Source: Gymnorhina tibicen
Lineage: Eukaryota > Chordata > Aves > Passeriformes > Artamidae
Direction: 5' to 3'
Length of the DNA stretch: 64,000 nucleotides
Assembly: GCA_013399875.1 (NCBI GenBank)
Contig: VXAZ01001018.1
Span: 1 to 64,000 of the forward strand
In this document: positions 18,851 to 30,700 of the stretch, piece by piece
Position numbering within the stretch: position 1 is the stretch's first letter
How the letters are laid out: each line of letters starts with the position of its first letter
Program-made: the position numbers and the translations under genes
Notes under the pieces: generated by a model
Databases searched by the model: none
What the model saw: the letters and a program-made list of their open reading frames with translations, nothing else
What the model was told of the DNA's origin: nothing

Positions 18851-21800
18851 CACAAAACTCCACTGACGTGGGCTTAGGTTATTTTGCCTGTCCACCCACA
18901 AGAAGAAAACTTCACACTCAAGCTGGTCATAAAATTGAATACAGAACAACGTAACATCGGACTTAAAAATTACTGTGTGGAGAAGCTGAAATTGAGACTA
19001 GGCTCAGTTCTTTTTTGAGCGGTCTCAAGCACACTCGTTTGGGACAATTTGCCAAGGAACTTCTGTGTATTATTTATTTAGTTAGTTTTCAAAGAAAAGC
19101 AAGATTATTTTATTCGATTCTTTGTCATCAGCTAGGCAATCTATCTGCTTCCACTTCTGAAAGGAAAATCAAGTTCTCCCTTCCTCCTTTCAGTATATAA
19201 ATGCACTTTAGGCTGGGAAAGAACTGATTTAAAGTGAGACAAAGCAGAGACTCCTGTCTCTTGGGCACTGATATCGCTTAAGGAGCTCTTTGGCAACTCA
19301 GTAAGGTTACCAGGTCCTCTGTGCAGGATTTTGAAATATATTCAGCATTGGCCTAATTCTGGTCTCGCCGAAGTCAGTGCCGAAACTTGCCTGACTTCAC
19401 TGGAAAACAAGGTCGATAAAAGAGAGATTGTATCTTGGATCTTTCCATGCAGATTTTCAACACTCTGTACACTATTTTAAGGAAGTTATTTCACATTAAA
19501 TCACAGAAATGTTTTTAGACTGGTTAGTGGAAGAGTAGGAAATATACCTGCAAAAAGCAGCTCTAGTTCAGGTACTATCCAGATTACCCTAAAACTGATG
19601 TTCAAGCCTAATCTTTTCCTAAAAGAGAGCTCTGGTGGGGAAAGCTACGGTGTGTCCTGAATAAACAGGTATCAGCACTTCATAAGAACTAGACTGATGA
19701 AGCATTGTCCAAGCTCTCAGGTGGGAGAAATCTGCCACCTACTGTTAACAGAACTATTTGCATGAAGAGGCCATGGATCTCGAAACAGAAAAATTTAATG
19801 TTCCTGTGGGCAAAGAAAGTGACAATCTTAGAGAATTGCCATAATGATGTGTCTAAAAAAGAGATCAGCTCTCACTGGGATTTGATTAAAAATGGAGAGA
19901 AAACTCGGCTTGTTGATTAGTAATGATGTGTGATTTATTTGGTGCTCTTATTGCAAAGTATTTGTGAAATGCTTATGCAAGGGCTTTTCTTGAAGAATGT
20001 TTTCATTGTCCTTATGTGAGTCTTTTTAAATTAAGGAAACCTATCAGAAACACAGTATGTGAGAAGTTTCTTAATATGCTAATACTGATAAAGCACTCCA
20101 GAAATTCTGGACAGCTTTTCTGGCTTGTGACAGTCACCATCTAAGAAAGAGATGTGCAGGATTTGGAATTAGGGTATATAAATGTCACATGTAAAGTGCT
20201 TTGCTGAATCCAGGTTTAAAACTGACTGAAATTAAGTGGCGTTTAAGAGCTTTGGTGAACATGGAGAGACTGTAGTGAAGTCTGAAGGTAAGTTGGAATT
20301 TGTGTTCAAAATGAGTTCTGGAATACAATGTTAAGTATTGCAAATTAATACATTGTCTATAATTGAAAATTACACACTTGAGAAAACTGAGCTGAGTCTG
20401 TGCATCAAAATTCATTAACGAGAATAAACGATCCAGATTTACCTTTCAACACGCTCATAGGCTCAGTCTCAGATGGTTACAAGTTTGACATTTGAGATAT
20501 TTTCTCATTTAAAAACATAAATGAACTCAGAGTCATGAAGAAGAAAATAAGAGAATGAAAAGTGACAAAAAGAAAATTCACCCCACCAGCACTTTTTCTC
20601 CTTATTGAAAAGGTCACTAATTCAGGAACAGAAAGCTATTCAAGGCAGCTCCTAACTTTGTAACTAGCTAGCAATAAAGTCAGTGGCATTGTAAATGTCA
20701 CACACAGACAGAAAATCCTTGTTTAGCCTGCTGGAAATAAATTACACACAAAAAAATCACTTTATATTTACTGTCAAATAAAAAAACCCCTTAGGACATA
20801 CATATTTAAGAATCAAATGCGCTAGTAAAAATTAATTTCCAAAGCATTGGAAAGAGTTAAAATCAGACTAGTTTTAGCTGCAGGTGAGTTGCCTGAGTGA
20901 GTTGTTTTAGCTCCACCTACTGAGTCCAACTGAAAGAACAGAAACATTGAGCCCTACTCCATTTTTAAAAAGCCCTATCCCAACGGCCCCCTAAAACAGA
21001 GCAGGAACCCACAACATGTAGCCAATTAGTGAAACAGTACACAGTAAACAAGTGAAGGCAGGTTCTGTTTGAAAACCAGAGGCTCCACGGGACCTTGGGG
21101 GTTAGGGAATTTTAGACCATCAAAAACTTATACACAAATTTTCTAGTTCTAATTTGAACTCTGCAAAAAATGTTCTTCTTCCACTTTAAGTGCCTTTCTG
21201 AGATATCAAAGGCATTTCTTACACTGCCTTCACTGAATCCAAGGTCTTACCGAGTTTTACATGGAGATTCCCACTCCCTTCCTTATCCAGAGATAAAACT
21301 ACCCTGGGAGGATAAATATTTTCAAGGCACATTCTATATGAGGATAGAAAAAACAGCCTGAGCCTTGTTGTTCTGCATGCCAGCAGAAGGCTGCCTGCAT
21401 TGAGATCTTCCAAGCTGCTCCAAGATAAGCAGTTTCAAGGACTAATTTCAGAACTAATCAATTGTTTACTTAAAAAGTGGTCACTATAGAAATTATCATT
21501 ATAGATTGGCTGAACTCAGGCAAAACACAAAGTGTAAGAAATGTGTGATCTTCTAGCTGACTCCTGTGCAGCTCACAGCTGATGCTGCCTTAAATGTCAG
21601 CAATAAAAAAACCCCCAAACAGCAAAACGTTAATTTGACATGTAAACTTTGATATTCAAATACAGGTGATGCGGCTTTGGCTTGAGAGGTCTCATTTACA
21701 GTTTTGGATTACAGATCCATTATACACAAAATACATGAAAAAATTCCCTTTATCTTATGATTTGTCTTGTCTTTGTTCTATTTTACCTTCGATTGCCCTT

Positions 21801-23510
21801 GAAGAGAATGAGAAAGAATCCAGAATCTTGTTCGGATGCCCTTTGCCTCTATTTGCCATGGTGTTTTTCAGTTTAAAACTCACAAAGGATAATAATTTTG
21901 AAAGCTTATCAAGAGCCTGAAACACACCTTCAGAATCATTTATGCATGTTAAAATGCAAGGTAGTACTCACAGAGTACTAATGCATTTTAGGATTTCAAG
22001 TGCTTAAGCCATTTCTTAACTAAGACTCGCAAAGTACTAAATATATTACAGAACAATGTTTTGTTTTTTAACAGAGCACTTGCAGATTTCTTCAGTGAAT
22101 CAACTGTTAAAAGGTTTTGCTTTCTGGACTTGTTTTTCCTTTCACAATTCTCCCTGTGAGGAAGTGGTCAAAGCTGACATGATGTTTTAATAGCAACTAA
22201 TAGAACATGCAATATCAGTATCTGAGATGAAACACCAATGATTTGCAAGACACTTGAGCAGGACATAATGTGTATTTCCAATGACACTGATCACGGATAA
22301 GGACAGCCAAGGGCAAAGTCACCTGACCTACCACACCAAACAGGCAGAAGTCAATCCCAAAGGGGCTTTCAGAATGGAAGCGTTTGAGTGTTAACAGTAA
22401 TGTAGATTTACCTTCTGCTGTAACTCTAAGCATTTCTCCTGGGCTAGCGCTGCTCCTCCTAAATTCTCCATCTGTCTGGATTGTCTTTACTTTCTTTACT
22501 CACAAGGCCACACCACTTGAGATGCTCATAGGAAACTTCCTGTAATGAAGAAAGAGAGTAAAAAAATATAATTTAAAGCAAATGCCATGGCTACATAAAA
22601 TATGTTTTTAATAATTCTTTTCCATGTGCTACTTAAAGGGATCAAAACTGAGTGGTTTAGACAAGGCTAAAGGTGTGCATCACAGAAAACTGTATTTCTC
22701 TGAATATACAAACATTTGTGTTCTTCTCCGTTTTTCTCCCTTTGCCTTGGACAGCAGTCATTGCATAATTGCTGAACAACTTCAATTTTATTACTCCTGT
22801 TTAAAATAAGTTATGGTGGTCTAATTTTAGTTTATCTTGCCTCCCATTTCAGATGGATCTTCCATGCTATACATCAAGGAGGTCCAGCGAGCCATTCCCT
22901 TTTGTATGTGTGTTGAAATAATACAATCTGGGGTTCACAGTTCCCTGAATGATATGAATAAAAACATTCCAGCACATATAGAAGCTGCAACAATGGCAAA
23001 ACTGTACATATCAAAGATAACCAAAGCATTCACCAGTGAGAATGGCAGGATTTGGGGTTTGGATTAATTTTAGTTTATTTGGATGATCAGCTTGGTAGCC
23101 TCGTGGAAGTGGTAGCAGTCCTGAGTTTGGGTTAAAAATTCAAGAAGTTATGAACTTTTTTCAGTCCCTGTATTAATTGCAAACAAAACTCATGCTCCCT
23201 CGGCTCCCTCCTTCCTGAGCTTGATGACGACACTGCTTCCAGCAGCTATAAATGAAACTGAAAGCAGATCCATGAGGATAATTATACCACAGCAGAGGTT
23301 TCAACACGTTGTTTGTCCTGTAGAACTTTTTAAGGCATCTGGCACACAGAAAACAGGTCCTGAAAGTATTCACTGAATCCAGACCTCAAGCTTTCCCACT
23401 ACTCCTATGGAGTGCTCAGTGGAGTGCTCAATAACCTGGAGGAAATTGAATAAATACAGAAGCAGAAGTCACAGATGAAAGAGATAACAAAGGATTGTTA
23501 TTTTTCTTGA
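18851..23510. other. Intergenic DNA, no gene seen
   Basis: AT-rich sequence between two CR1 pieces. Short open frames on both strands lack recognisable motifs, splice support or codon-like structure. No RNA gene was recognised. Confidence 0.5.
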
Positions 23511-23514
23511 GATT

Positions 23515-23720
23515 TAGGAGGCTGGTGAGGCCCTGGTACAGTTTGCCCAGAGAAGCTGTGGCTGCCCCATCCCTGGAAGTGTCCAAGGCCAGGCTGGCCA
23601 GGGCTTGGAGCAACCTGGGATAGTGAAAGGTGTCCTTGCCCATGGCAGGGAGCTGGAACTGGATGATCTTTAACATCCCTTCCAAGCCAACCTAGTCTGT
23701 GATTCTGTGATTCCATGATT
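23515..23720 (+). mobile_element. CR1 LINE 3' fragment
   Basis: Plus-strand CR1 3' end: TTTGCCCAGAGAAGCTGTGG, GTCCAAGGCCAGGCTGGCCA, CTTGCCCATGGCAGGGAG and GAACTGGATGATCTTTAACA, ending in the degenerate octamer repeat GATTCTGTGATTCCATG. About 200 bp, 5'-truncated. Confidence 0.92.
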
Positions 23721-24197
23721 TGCTGCAGCTTTATGCTACCAACAAACCCAAGAGTCCAAAGTTGAACAACTTCACAGACTCACCAAAGGAAAGAAATGTA
23801 GTTTTTAGGTATTACTTCCCTAATTAGAGCCTACACTGACTTTTCAGTGATATGCAATCCATTCCCTAAGAGCCCTATGAACAGGAAACTCAGCTATGGG
23901 TCATACAGCCTCGTGGAAACTGGGACACACACACAAAAAAACCTAATTAAAAAAAAACCACCTTGATTTACTCCTTCACTGTCTTGATGATTATCATAGT
24001 ATTTACAAGAATGTTTTAGTTTGAGTTTCTAAAATATAAAGTGCTGGAGAAGTTTCACACCTTCCCAAGGCATTCAAACCATCCCAAGATTAGGAGCAGA
24101 CTTGTGTTAGCAGCTTTTGCCCATGACAAAAACAAATCTTATAAGCCCCATGGATCTAAAACCGAGTTGCTGTAAAGAAACTGAGTTTGCTGTTGCA

Positions 24198-24665
24198 CTC
24201 ACAGAATCCCAGAGTCATTTAGGTTGGAAAAGACCTCCAACACCATCGAATCCAACCTGTGACCAATCTCCAGCTTGTCAACCAGACCAAAGCACTGAGT
24301 ACCCCATCCAGTTGTCTCTTGAACACCTCCAAGGATGGTAACTTCACCATTTCCCTGAGCAGTCCCAATGCTTGACAACCCTTTCTGTGAAGAAATTCCT
24401 CCTGATTTCCAGCCTGAACCTCCCCTGGCACAACTTGAGGCTTGTTTCTTCTTGTTCTATTGCTTGTTACCTGGGAGCAGAGCCCGACCTCTACCGGGCT
24501 GCACCCTCCTGTCAGGGAGTTCTAGAGAGCGAGAACATTCCCTGAGCCTCCTTTTCTCCAGGCTGATCCCCACAGCTCCCTCAGCCGCTCATCATGATTT
24601 ACTCTCTAAACCATTCCGTAGCTCCACTGCCCTTCTTTGGAAGGGCTCCAGCACAAAAGGCTCAA
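24198..24665 (-). mobile_element. CR1 LINE 3' fragment
   Basis: On the plus strand it begins ACAGAATCCCAGAGTCATTT and continues GGTTGGAAAAGACCTCCAAC and CCATCGAATCCAACC, the reverse complement of a CR1 3' end. It runs about 470 bp into the 3' untranslated part (CTCCTTTTCTCCAGGCTGAT and TTGGAAGGGCTCCAGCAC). Open frames over it are antisense CR1, not genes. Confidence 0.93.
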
Positions 24666-24669
24666 GCTA

Positions 24670-26610
24670 GGGTGGCAGGGACAGCAGGGATAAACTCGAT
24701 GCTATGAAATGGAGGAAAAGGACTTGCTCTGCAGTGCAAAACGAGGAGGTGCCACTCTTTGATCGGAACAGAGGTCACCACCATAAAAGAAATGGAACAA
24801 ACAGTCTCCGACAAGCCACTCTGCCTGTGCTAACACAAGTGATGCTGGTAACTGCTCCATCTGATCCCGGGCTTGGGAATACGACACAGAGAGATAAAAT
24901 ACTACCGTTGCTTTCATTAGCAAGAAACTGGACCTTTTCCAAGTCTAACAACCTGATGGATACTTGGAGTAAGGTGCAAATGTACCCAGTATCAAAGGCA
25001 GATTTGTGATACAATGTAGCCGAGAGTAACCAGAGCCCCAGCTCTGCGGCAAAACCCTTCGAGGCCACTTCCCACCTTCCACCACCCTGGGAAGGGACAG
25101 AGAGAGGGCAGCTGACAGCTCAAAGGGTAACAGCTCAAAGGGAGAACAGCTCTGCAACCACCCTTCCCGGACCCAGGTGGGTGAATGCGGTGCCTATGGA
25201 TGACCTGTCTGGCTGCCTGTACAGCCAGAGCAATCGCAGATGTGTTTTGTTTAAAGACAGTCACCTCTCGGATCAAATGATGAAGATTAGGTCACTTTTC
25301 CAGGCTTATCCATTGGAAAAGTGACATACTTGTCACACCACACCACAAATCTCAGGTGGTAGGGCTGAGATTACCTATATTCACTTACAGTTCTCTTTTC
25401 TGCCTCTTGTGATGACAACAAATAATATGTAACATAAATGCTAAATAACATACATAATGTTATATATAATCATAACAAATAACAAATATTTAATCTGTGC
25501 TTGCACCCCAACAGAAACCAGTAAAAATCAATGCATTTGCATTAATTTTAATGCAAAAAAAAATTATAGAGGACAAAAGTATTATCTGCCATCACACATC
25601 TTGTGCTGGTGTGGTTCGAGATTTCTGTGCAGTCACACCAGGAAGTAGGAGGTAGGTGGCTAGAACATTCAGTTTATTCCTCCTGGATCACATCAAACTA
25701 TCATCTCCAGAGATATTTATAAAGGTATTGTTCAGTTTAGACCTTGTACCTGAAGATTAGAGGTTAATCTTCTGAACTAGAAGGTTAAGAGTCTGTGTCA
25801 GTTACTTCCAGATGACTTGGAAATAATGCAGTTTGACAGTGGGGCTCTTACAACCAAGGCAGTCATTTTATTAAGAACATATCCGGATGTTTTGGTGAGA
25901 TTTCAGCAACATGAAGATTTGGGGGGAACTGTGCAGACTCCGTGATGAGCGCCAGTTGAGGATTTTTTTAAAAAGCAGTGTTTAATTTCAGAGGAGCTCC
26001 AGACCTGACTGGTGCTCTCCAAATAAGAGAAACAACATCTAAGAAGTCAAATAACAACAATCTCTTTTCATTTCTGTAAAATATAGCTGGAATAGGCATT
26101 GTTGTTTTGAAAGAACCAATTCCAAAACATCCACAGTGCACCAGTGCATAGAGCCATTATGATCTTTACAATCATGTGTTTCTGTGGTTAAACTCTTTTT
26201 TTATTTCCAACAGGTCTAAAAAGTAAAATGGAAAAAGCCCATTTCTCTAATGAGGAAGCCACAATTCAAATACTTAATGTATTTAACTTATATTTAGACT
26301 TATATTTAACATATATTTAATTTTGGTTACTGCAGGACTTGGCCTGCCCCAATGGAGGCAATAGTAGTAATATCCCAAGCACACTTTGGGGATGAGAATC
26401 TCCAAAACTGGGGTACTGGGGTAGGGGGGCTGAGGGCTGAATCAGGGCATGATGACACATTTAAAGGGTTTCATTACAGAAATACGGTCGAATTGACATG
26501 GGCATCTCAATGTTTGTAATTTTTAGTGATATTGTAAGAAAATTGTTGCAAAACAGGGGTTTGGAGGTTACCTTTGAGTGCAGAGCGCCTGGTGAGAACG
26601 AACTATGAGG
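24670..26610. other. Intergenic DNA, no gene seen
   Basis: Unique-looking sequence becoming very AT-rich around 25430-25500 and 26260-26330, where a short tandem run of TTATATTTA-like units occurs. No coding exon, RNA gene or repeat family was recognised. Confidence 0.5.
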
Positions 26611-26615
26611 AAGAA

Positions 26616-26757
26616 CACAGAATCCCAGAAACACTTAAGATCTCTAAGAAAAGAGAAAAAAGATCTCTAAGACCATCGACTTCAACCTCTGACTGATCAC
26701 CACCTTGTCAACTTGACCAGAGCACTGACTGCCATGTCCAGTCGTTCCTTGGACGTC
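26616..26757 (-). mobile_element. Old CR1 LINE 3' fragment with internal duplication
   Basis: The plus strand carries CACAGAATCCCAGAAACACT, then GACCATCGACTTCAACCTCT, CACCTTGTCAACTTGACCAG and CAGTCGTTCCTTGGACG, a diverged antisense CR1. A 13-bp unit, AAGATCTCTAAGA, occurs twice (26637-26649 and 26660-26672), so the copy has been rearranged locally. Confidence 0.8.
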
Positions 26758-27476
26758 ACTTTTAACTAGAATTCTGTGCTCTGTTGTTTCACTGACCACA
26801 GCTTTTACTGATACTCTACCAATTTATTTTTTGACCCTTTTAGCGAAGCCCCACCAATTTCTATGATAAGAGGGGTTGGGAGGTTGCTTTTTAATGCATA
26901 TTGTCCGCACTGTGAGAGGCCATCACTTTTAAGTGTAATTCTACGGGTTGTGGGGTTTCAACACGGGCCGCTCCCTCACGGGGGTTTCCCGCCCTCGGCG
27001 CGCTCCCACACGCTCTGAGGGCAGCTCTGCCCCCACAGACCGCGGGGCCCGCCGGGCCCTGAGGGGGTAACTCGGCACCTCTGTGCCCACGGGAGGCTCT
27101 GGGGGAAGGTTCCCGAGGGAGGCCAGGCCGGGGTACCCGGTGCCCTTACCGAGGCGGAGCAGGCTGAAGGCTGAGGGTGATGACGCGAGCGGCGGTTCCG
27201 GCGCCGGGGCGGTGACCGAGACGGCGGCGCGGGCGGAAGGAAGGGAAGGAAGCGGAGGGGAGGGGGTGCCTCGCCGCCGCCGCCGCGGTCCCATTGCCGG
27301 GAACGGGGAAGGGACGCGAGGGGAGAGGGAGAGGGCGGCGCGAGGGTAGAGCGAGAGCGCGCGCGGCGCGAGGGGAGCGAGAGCGGCGCGAGCGGCGGCC
27401 ACAGGAAGTATCGCGAGAGTTGGCGCGGCGGCGGCGCCGGCGCTAGAGGTGACCGAGGCAGCGGCGGCCGCGGGCG

Positions 27477-27538
27477 CCTCCTCCTCTTTTTCCTCCTCCT
27501 CCTTCTTCTTCTCCTCCTCCTCCTTTTCCTTCCTCTCC
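27477..27538 (+). promoter_or_regulatory. ANKRD17: 62-nt uninterrupted polypyrimidine tract in the ANKRD17 5'UTR
   Basis: Every base from 27477 to 27538 is C or T, mostly CTC, TCC and TTC triplets. It ends four bases before the ATG at 27543. It probably lies in the 5'UTR, where it could bind polypyrimidine-tract proteins or, as DNA, form triplex structure. Confidence 0.8.
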
Positions 27539-27542
27539 GGCC

Positions 27543-27783
27543 ATGGAGAAGGCGGTCGGCGCGGCGGTAGCGGTGACGGCGGAGGAGGGAGGCGGTGAGG
27601 GCGGCGGCGGCGAGGCCGGCAGCGCCACAGCAGGGCCCGGTCCCCCGGAGGGGCCGAACGGCCCCGCCGCGCCCCCATCGCCGTGCGGGCCCGGGGCCGC
27701 GGGGCTGGTGCGGGTGTGCGACCTCCTGCTGAAGAAGAAGGCGNGAGGAGGAGGAGGAGGAGGAGGAAGAGGAGGTCTCCGAG
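27543..27783 (+). CDS. ANKRD17: ANKRD17 exon 1 (incomplete in this assembly)
   Basis: ATG in strong context (GGCCATGGAG). 67 codons, Ala/Gly/Pro-rich, run from MEKAV to the conserved VRVCDLLLKKK and then an N at 27744. After the N the bases read as ten acidic codons plus VSE, ending in GAG before the donor GTACGG at 27784. That acidic frame is +1 relative to the ATG frame. In mammals a Ser/Gly/Gln-rich stretch lies between KKK and the acidic run, so sequence is almost certainly missing at the N rather than truly frameshifted. Confidence 0.9.
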
Positions 27784-30700
27784 GTACGGCGCGGGGGAGG
27801 CCCCGGGGGTTTCCCTGCTGATCCGGTTTCATAATTCCAGCCCGCTGCCGGCTCCCCCCGCCCTCGGCCCTGCGGCAGAGCCGGGAAGGGGCAGCACCTC
27901 GTGGCGGGGGCACGATCCCGGCCTCCGGTCACCCCCCGCCTCGGGGAGCGGCCGCCGGTCCCCCCCTGCTCGCCGGGGTACGGGGCCAATGCCCCCCGGT
28001 TTTCCCCAAGGGTCGGAGGCTCCCTGGGAGCCGCAGCCAGCGGCCGCCTTCATCCCTGGTGTGGCTTTATTCCGAAAGGAAAGGCCCAGGAGCTGCTGCA
28101 GGTGCTCTCTGCCGCCGTGCTGTGTGCCATGTGCTTTATCGAGATGGATATGGGAGCCGGGAGAAGGAGAGCCGAGCGGTGGGAATGCTGCTGGCAAGCC
28201 CGGGATGAGGCTCCGGCGATAGGCCGGAGCGCTGGCTGCGTGGCTGGAAAGGTGTTGGCGCGCCCAGTGGTGGGAATAGGTCGTGTTGGAGAGAGTGTGC
28301 AGCTAAAGCAGGTGAAGGTGGAGCCAGGCGAAGGCTGCCAGAGAGCCCAGGGTGTTGAACTGTTGTGTGATGCTTTCTCCGAACCTGACAGCCGCCCTGA
28401 TTCCATGCAATGCAGAAACAAGTCCAGGGAAGCATTAATAACTCGATTTTGTCCGGTGTTAGGTTTTTCAGGTAGGTGTCATTGGAAAAGGCTGGTAAGG
28501 CTGGGAGCACCTTATTTGCATATTTAGTCACACAGGGTTGCTTTACTGAATGGTTTTAATTCTGTAACCTCCCCAGCTGAACATTCACTTCCGCTTTTTT
28601 TTTTTGAGTAGTGTCCGCAAAAAAGTCCACTTGAAGTTTTTTAGCTTTTCTTTGAACTTGCTTTCTAAGTGGTTTGGCTTTCAAGTGATATATCTACAGT
28701 TCTGTTAGAAATTGGGCAGGAAGGAAGAGTCTGATAGGTTCAAGGAAGGGCTGGGCTAGGATGGTGATAGGTTTTTCCACGGTTAAGCAGCACTCTGCAT
28801 TTTATTCCTGCTGAAGTTGATACAAGAAGCATTTTATCCAGCTGTTTGAGATAAATTGCCCGCAGTGCGCATGTCTCAACAAGTCAGTACGCTGGGTATT
28901 TTGTTTCTGAGGTGTTGATTTTTAGGAAAGTCAGTATAATTGTGTACGTAGAAGTTTTTGTGGTGTAAGACTTGTAGGATAACTGGTTTGCTGCTGAACT
29001 GGGTTGTCCTGCAGTCCTGCAGACGCTTGGAGAACTCTATTGAGCGGAGGCCTTTTGAGTTCTGCTGCGATGTGTGGTGAAGGGATGGAGGCCCTTGAGT
29101 GACTTTGATGTATCAGTTGATGAGCCCTGAGATCAGTTGTGTGTGATGGAAACATTCAACAGCATTCGTGTCAAGCGAGACCTACTGGCGAAGTGACAGG
29201 CAGGTTTTATTTAGTGGTCCGCAGCCATTCTTCGCAATGGCTCGTTGTACTGGGAGCTTTCAGCTGGAATCGTGTGTGCAGCAGGACAAGAAGGGCAGAG
29301 ACAGCTGAGGAGTTACAGGTAGCTGTTGAGGAAGTCCCTGGTTGAGGTGAGCCTTAGCCCACGTGCTGTGCCTTACGGAACCATAGGCACCTGTTTCACG
29401 TGCTTTGAGACCTGCAGAGAGGAAGAAATGCCAATGATCATTAAATATCATGAGGCAGCAGAATACTGCACTTTTTTTTTTTGACAGAGTGGCATGTGCT
29501 ATAGATACTGATATAGGCAGCTTGTGAAGGCATTTTGGGCATCTGGAAGCTTCCCTGATGCTTTCGTCTTATACTAAGTGAAGGCTTTCCCCGGGCTGGG
29601 TGGTCTGGGATTAAATATTAAGCAGGGCTAAGTAAGCAAGTGAATAATACTGAGATGATGAAGTTCAGGATTCACAACAAAATATATGCCACATGCTCCA
29701 TCTATAGTTGTTCTTGATCATGCCGATCGCTTGCAAAAATCTGTTCTAGTCTATCTCCGAGTGACTTCAGGATAAAATGATGCAGCTTGTAGAATATGCA
29801 CAGCTGAAATCACAGTTTTTAGGAACGTGAATGTGAGGATGGCCTGATTAATGTAGCAGAGCATCCAACTTGAAAGTCATTCCCAGCAGCTCCTGGGGAG
29901 GAAATGTGTTTTGAGTGTACTCAGTGAAAGGGAGGTTTCCTTGTCTGAAAGGAACCTGATGGTTAGTTTTGGCTTTTAGTAGCTAAAAAAAAATCCCACT
30001 GTAGAAACAAAGGGGTTTTTTAGTTGTTTGGGGGTTAAAATTTTTTTTATTTCAGATTTTCTTGAGTTGTGCCCAGCTCTGCAGTTGGATTGTGGTCTTC
30101 TGACCACGGGCAGTCTGGAAGGCACATAAAATGAAAAACATGAAGAAATCTAAGTTGCTGCTTCTCCTGTAAATGGAAACTACTGTGGGAACGCTGCAGA
30201 AGCTGGTGTTCCCTCCCAACCATTCCCTTCATTATCTCTGTAAACTTAAGACAGTTTGTCTTAGGCTATTTTTTGCCCTTCCCATGCTTAATACATTAAG
30301 ACTTCTCTAATCTCTGAAGCAAAGTGCTTCTAGATTTGTCTGCTAATGAGACAGCTTCTAAAAATCAAGGAGTACAGTAGCAACAAGTCCAAGGAGTTCT
30401 AAAGGGAAACCTGGTGCATCCTGAATCACAGACACCTCAGGAGTAGAAACACGTTTGGCTTAGTTGTTGCTGACCTGATGGAATGGAATAAAGAGTTGTA
30501 ATCAGCTGTTTTCATGTCCATGTCTGAACTCCATCAGATCTCAATGTGGAGATACAGGCACTGTGGAGAGCTTTGGGAGAAGTGTAATGGAAATTTCATA
30601 CCAACACCTTAATGAGCTCCTGTGACACTGTTCATGGCAACCTCCAAGGCTGACTTTTTAAATTGCAGCGAATGACTGCAAAACCGCAAGATTTTAGGTA

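Larger units (their letters stand above)
26940..28330 (+). promoter_or_regulatory. ANKRD17: CpG island and promoter region of ANKRD17
   Basis: An abrupt change from AT-rich DNA to very GC-rich, CpG-dense sequence spans the ANKRD17 start codon. No TATA box is seen upstream of 27543, in keeping with a housekeeping-type CpG promoter. Long frames on both strands across the island result from its low stop-codon density. The exact transcription start cannot be set from sequence. Confidence 0.85.

Noticed and set aside
24117..24670. Plus- and minus-strand open frames around 24.1-24.7 kb
   Set aside because: They translate a CR1 3' untranslated region.
26941..27989. Minus-strand open frames of 245 and 337 codons across the ANKRD17 CpG island
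   Set aside because: Arg/Pro/Ser-rich translations of GC-rich promoter sequence antisense to a recognised exon. One reads through the N. No motif or splice support.
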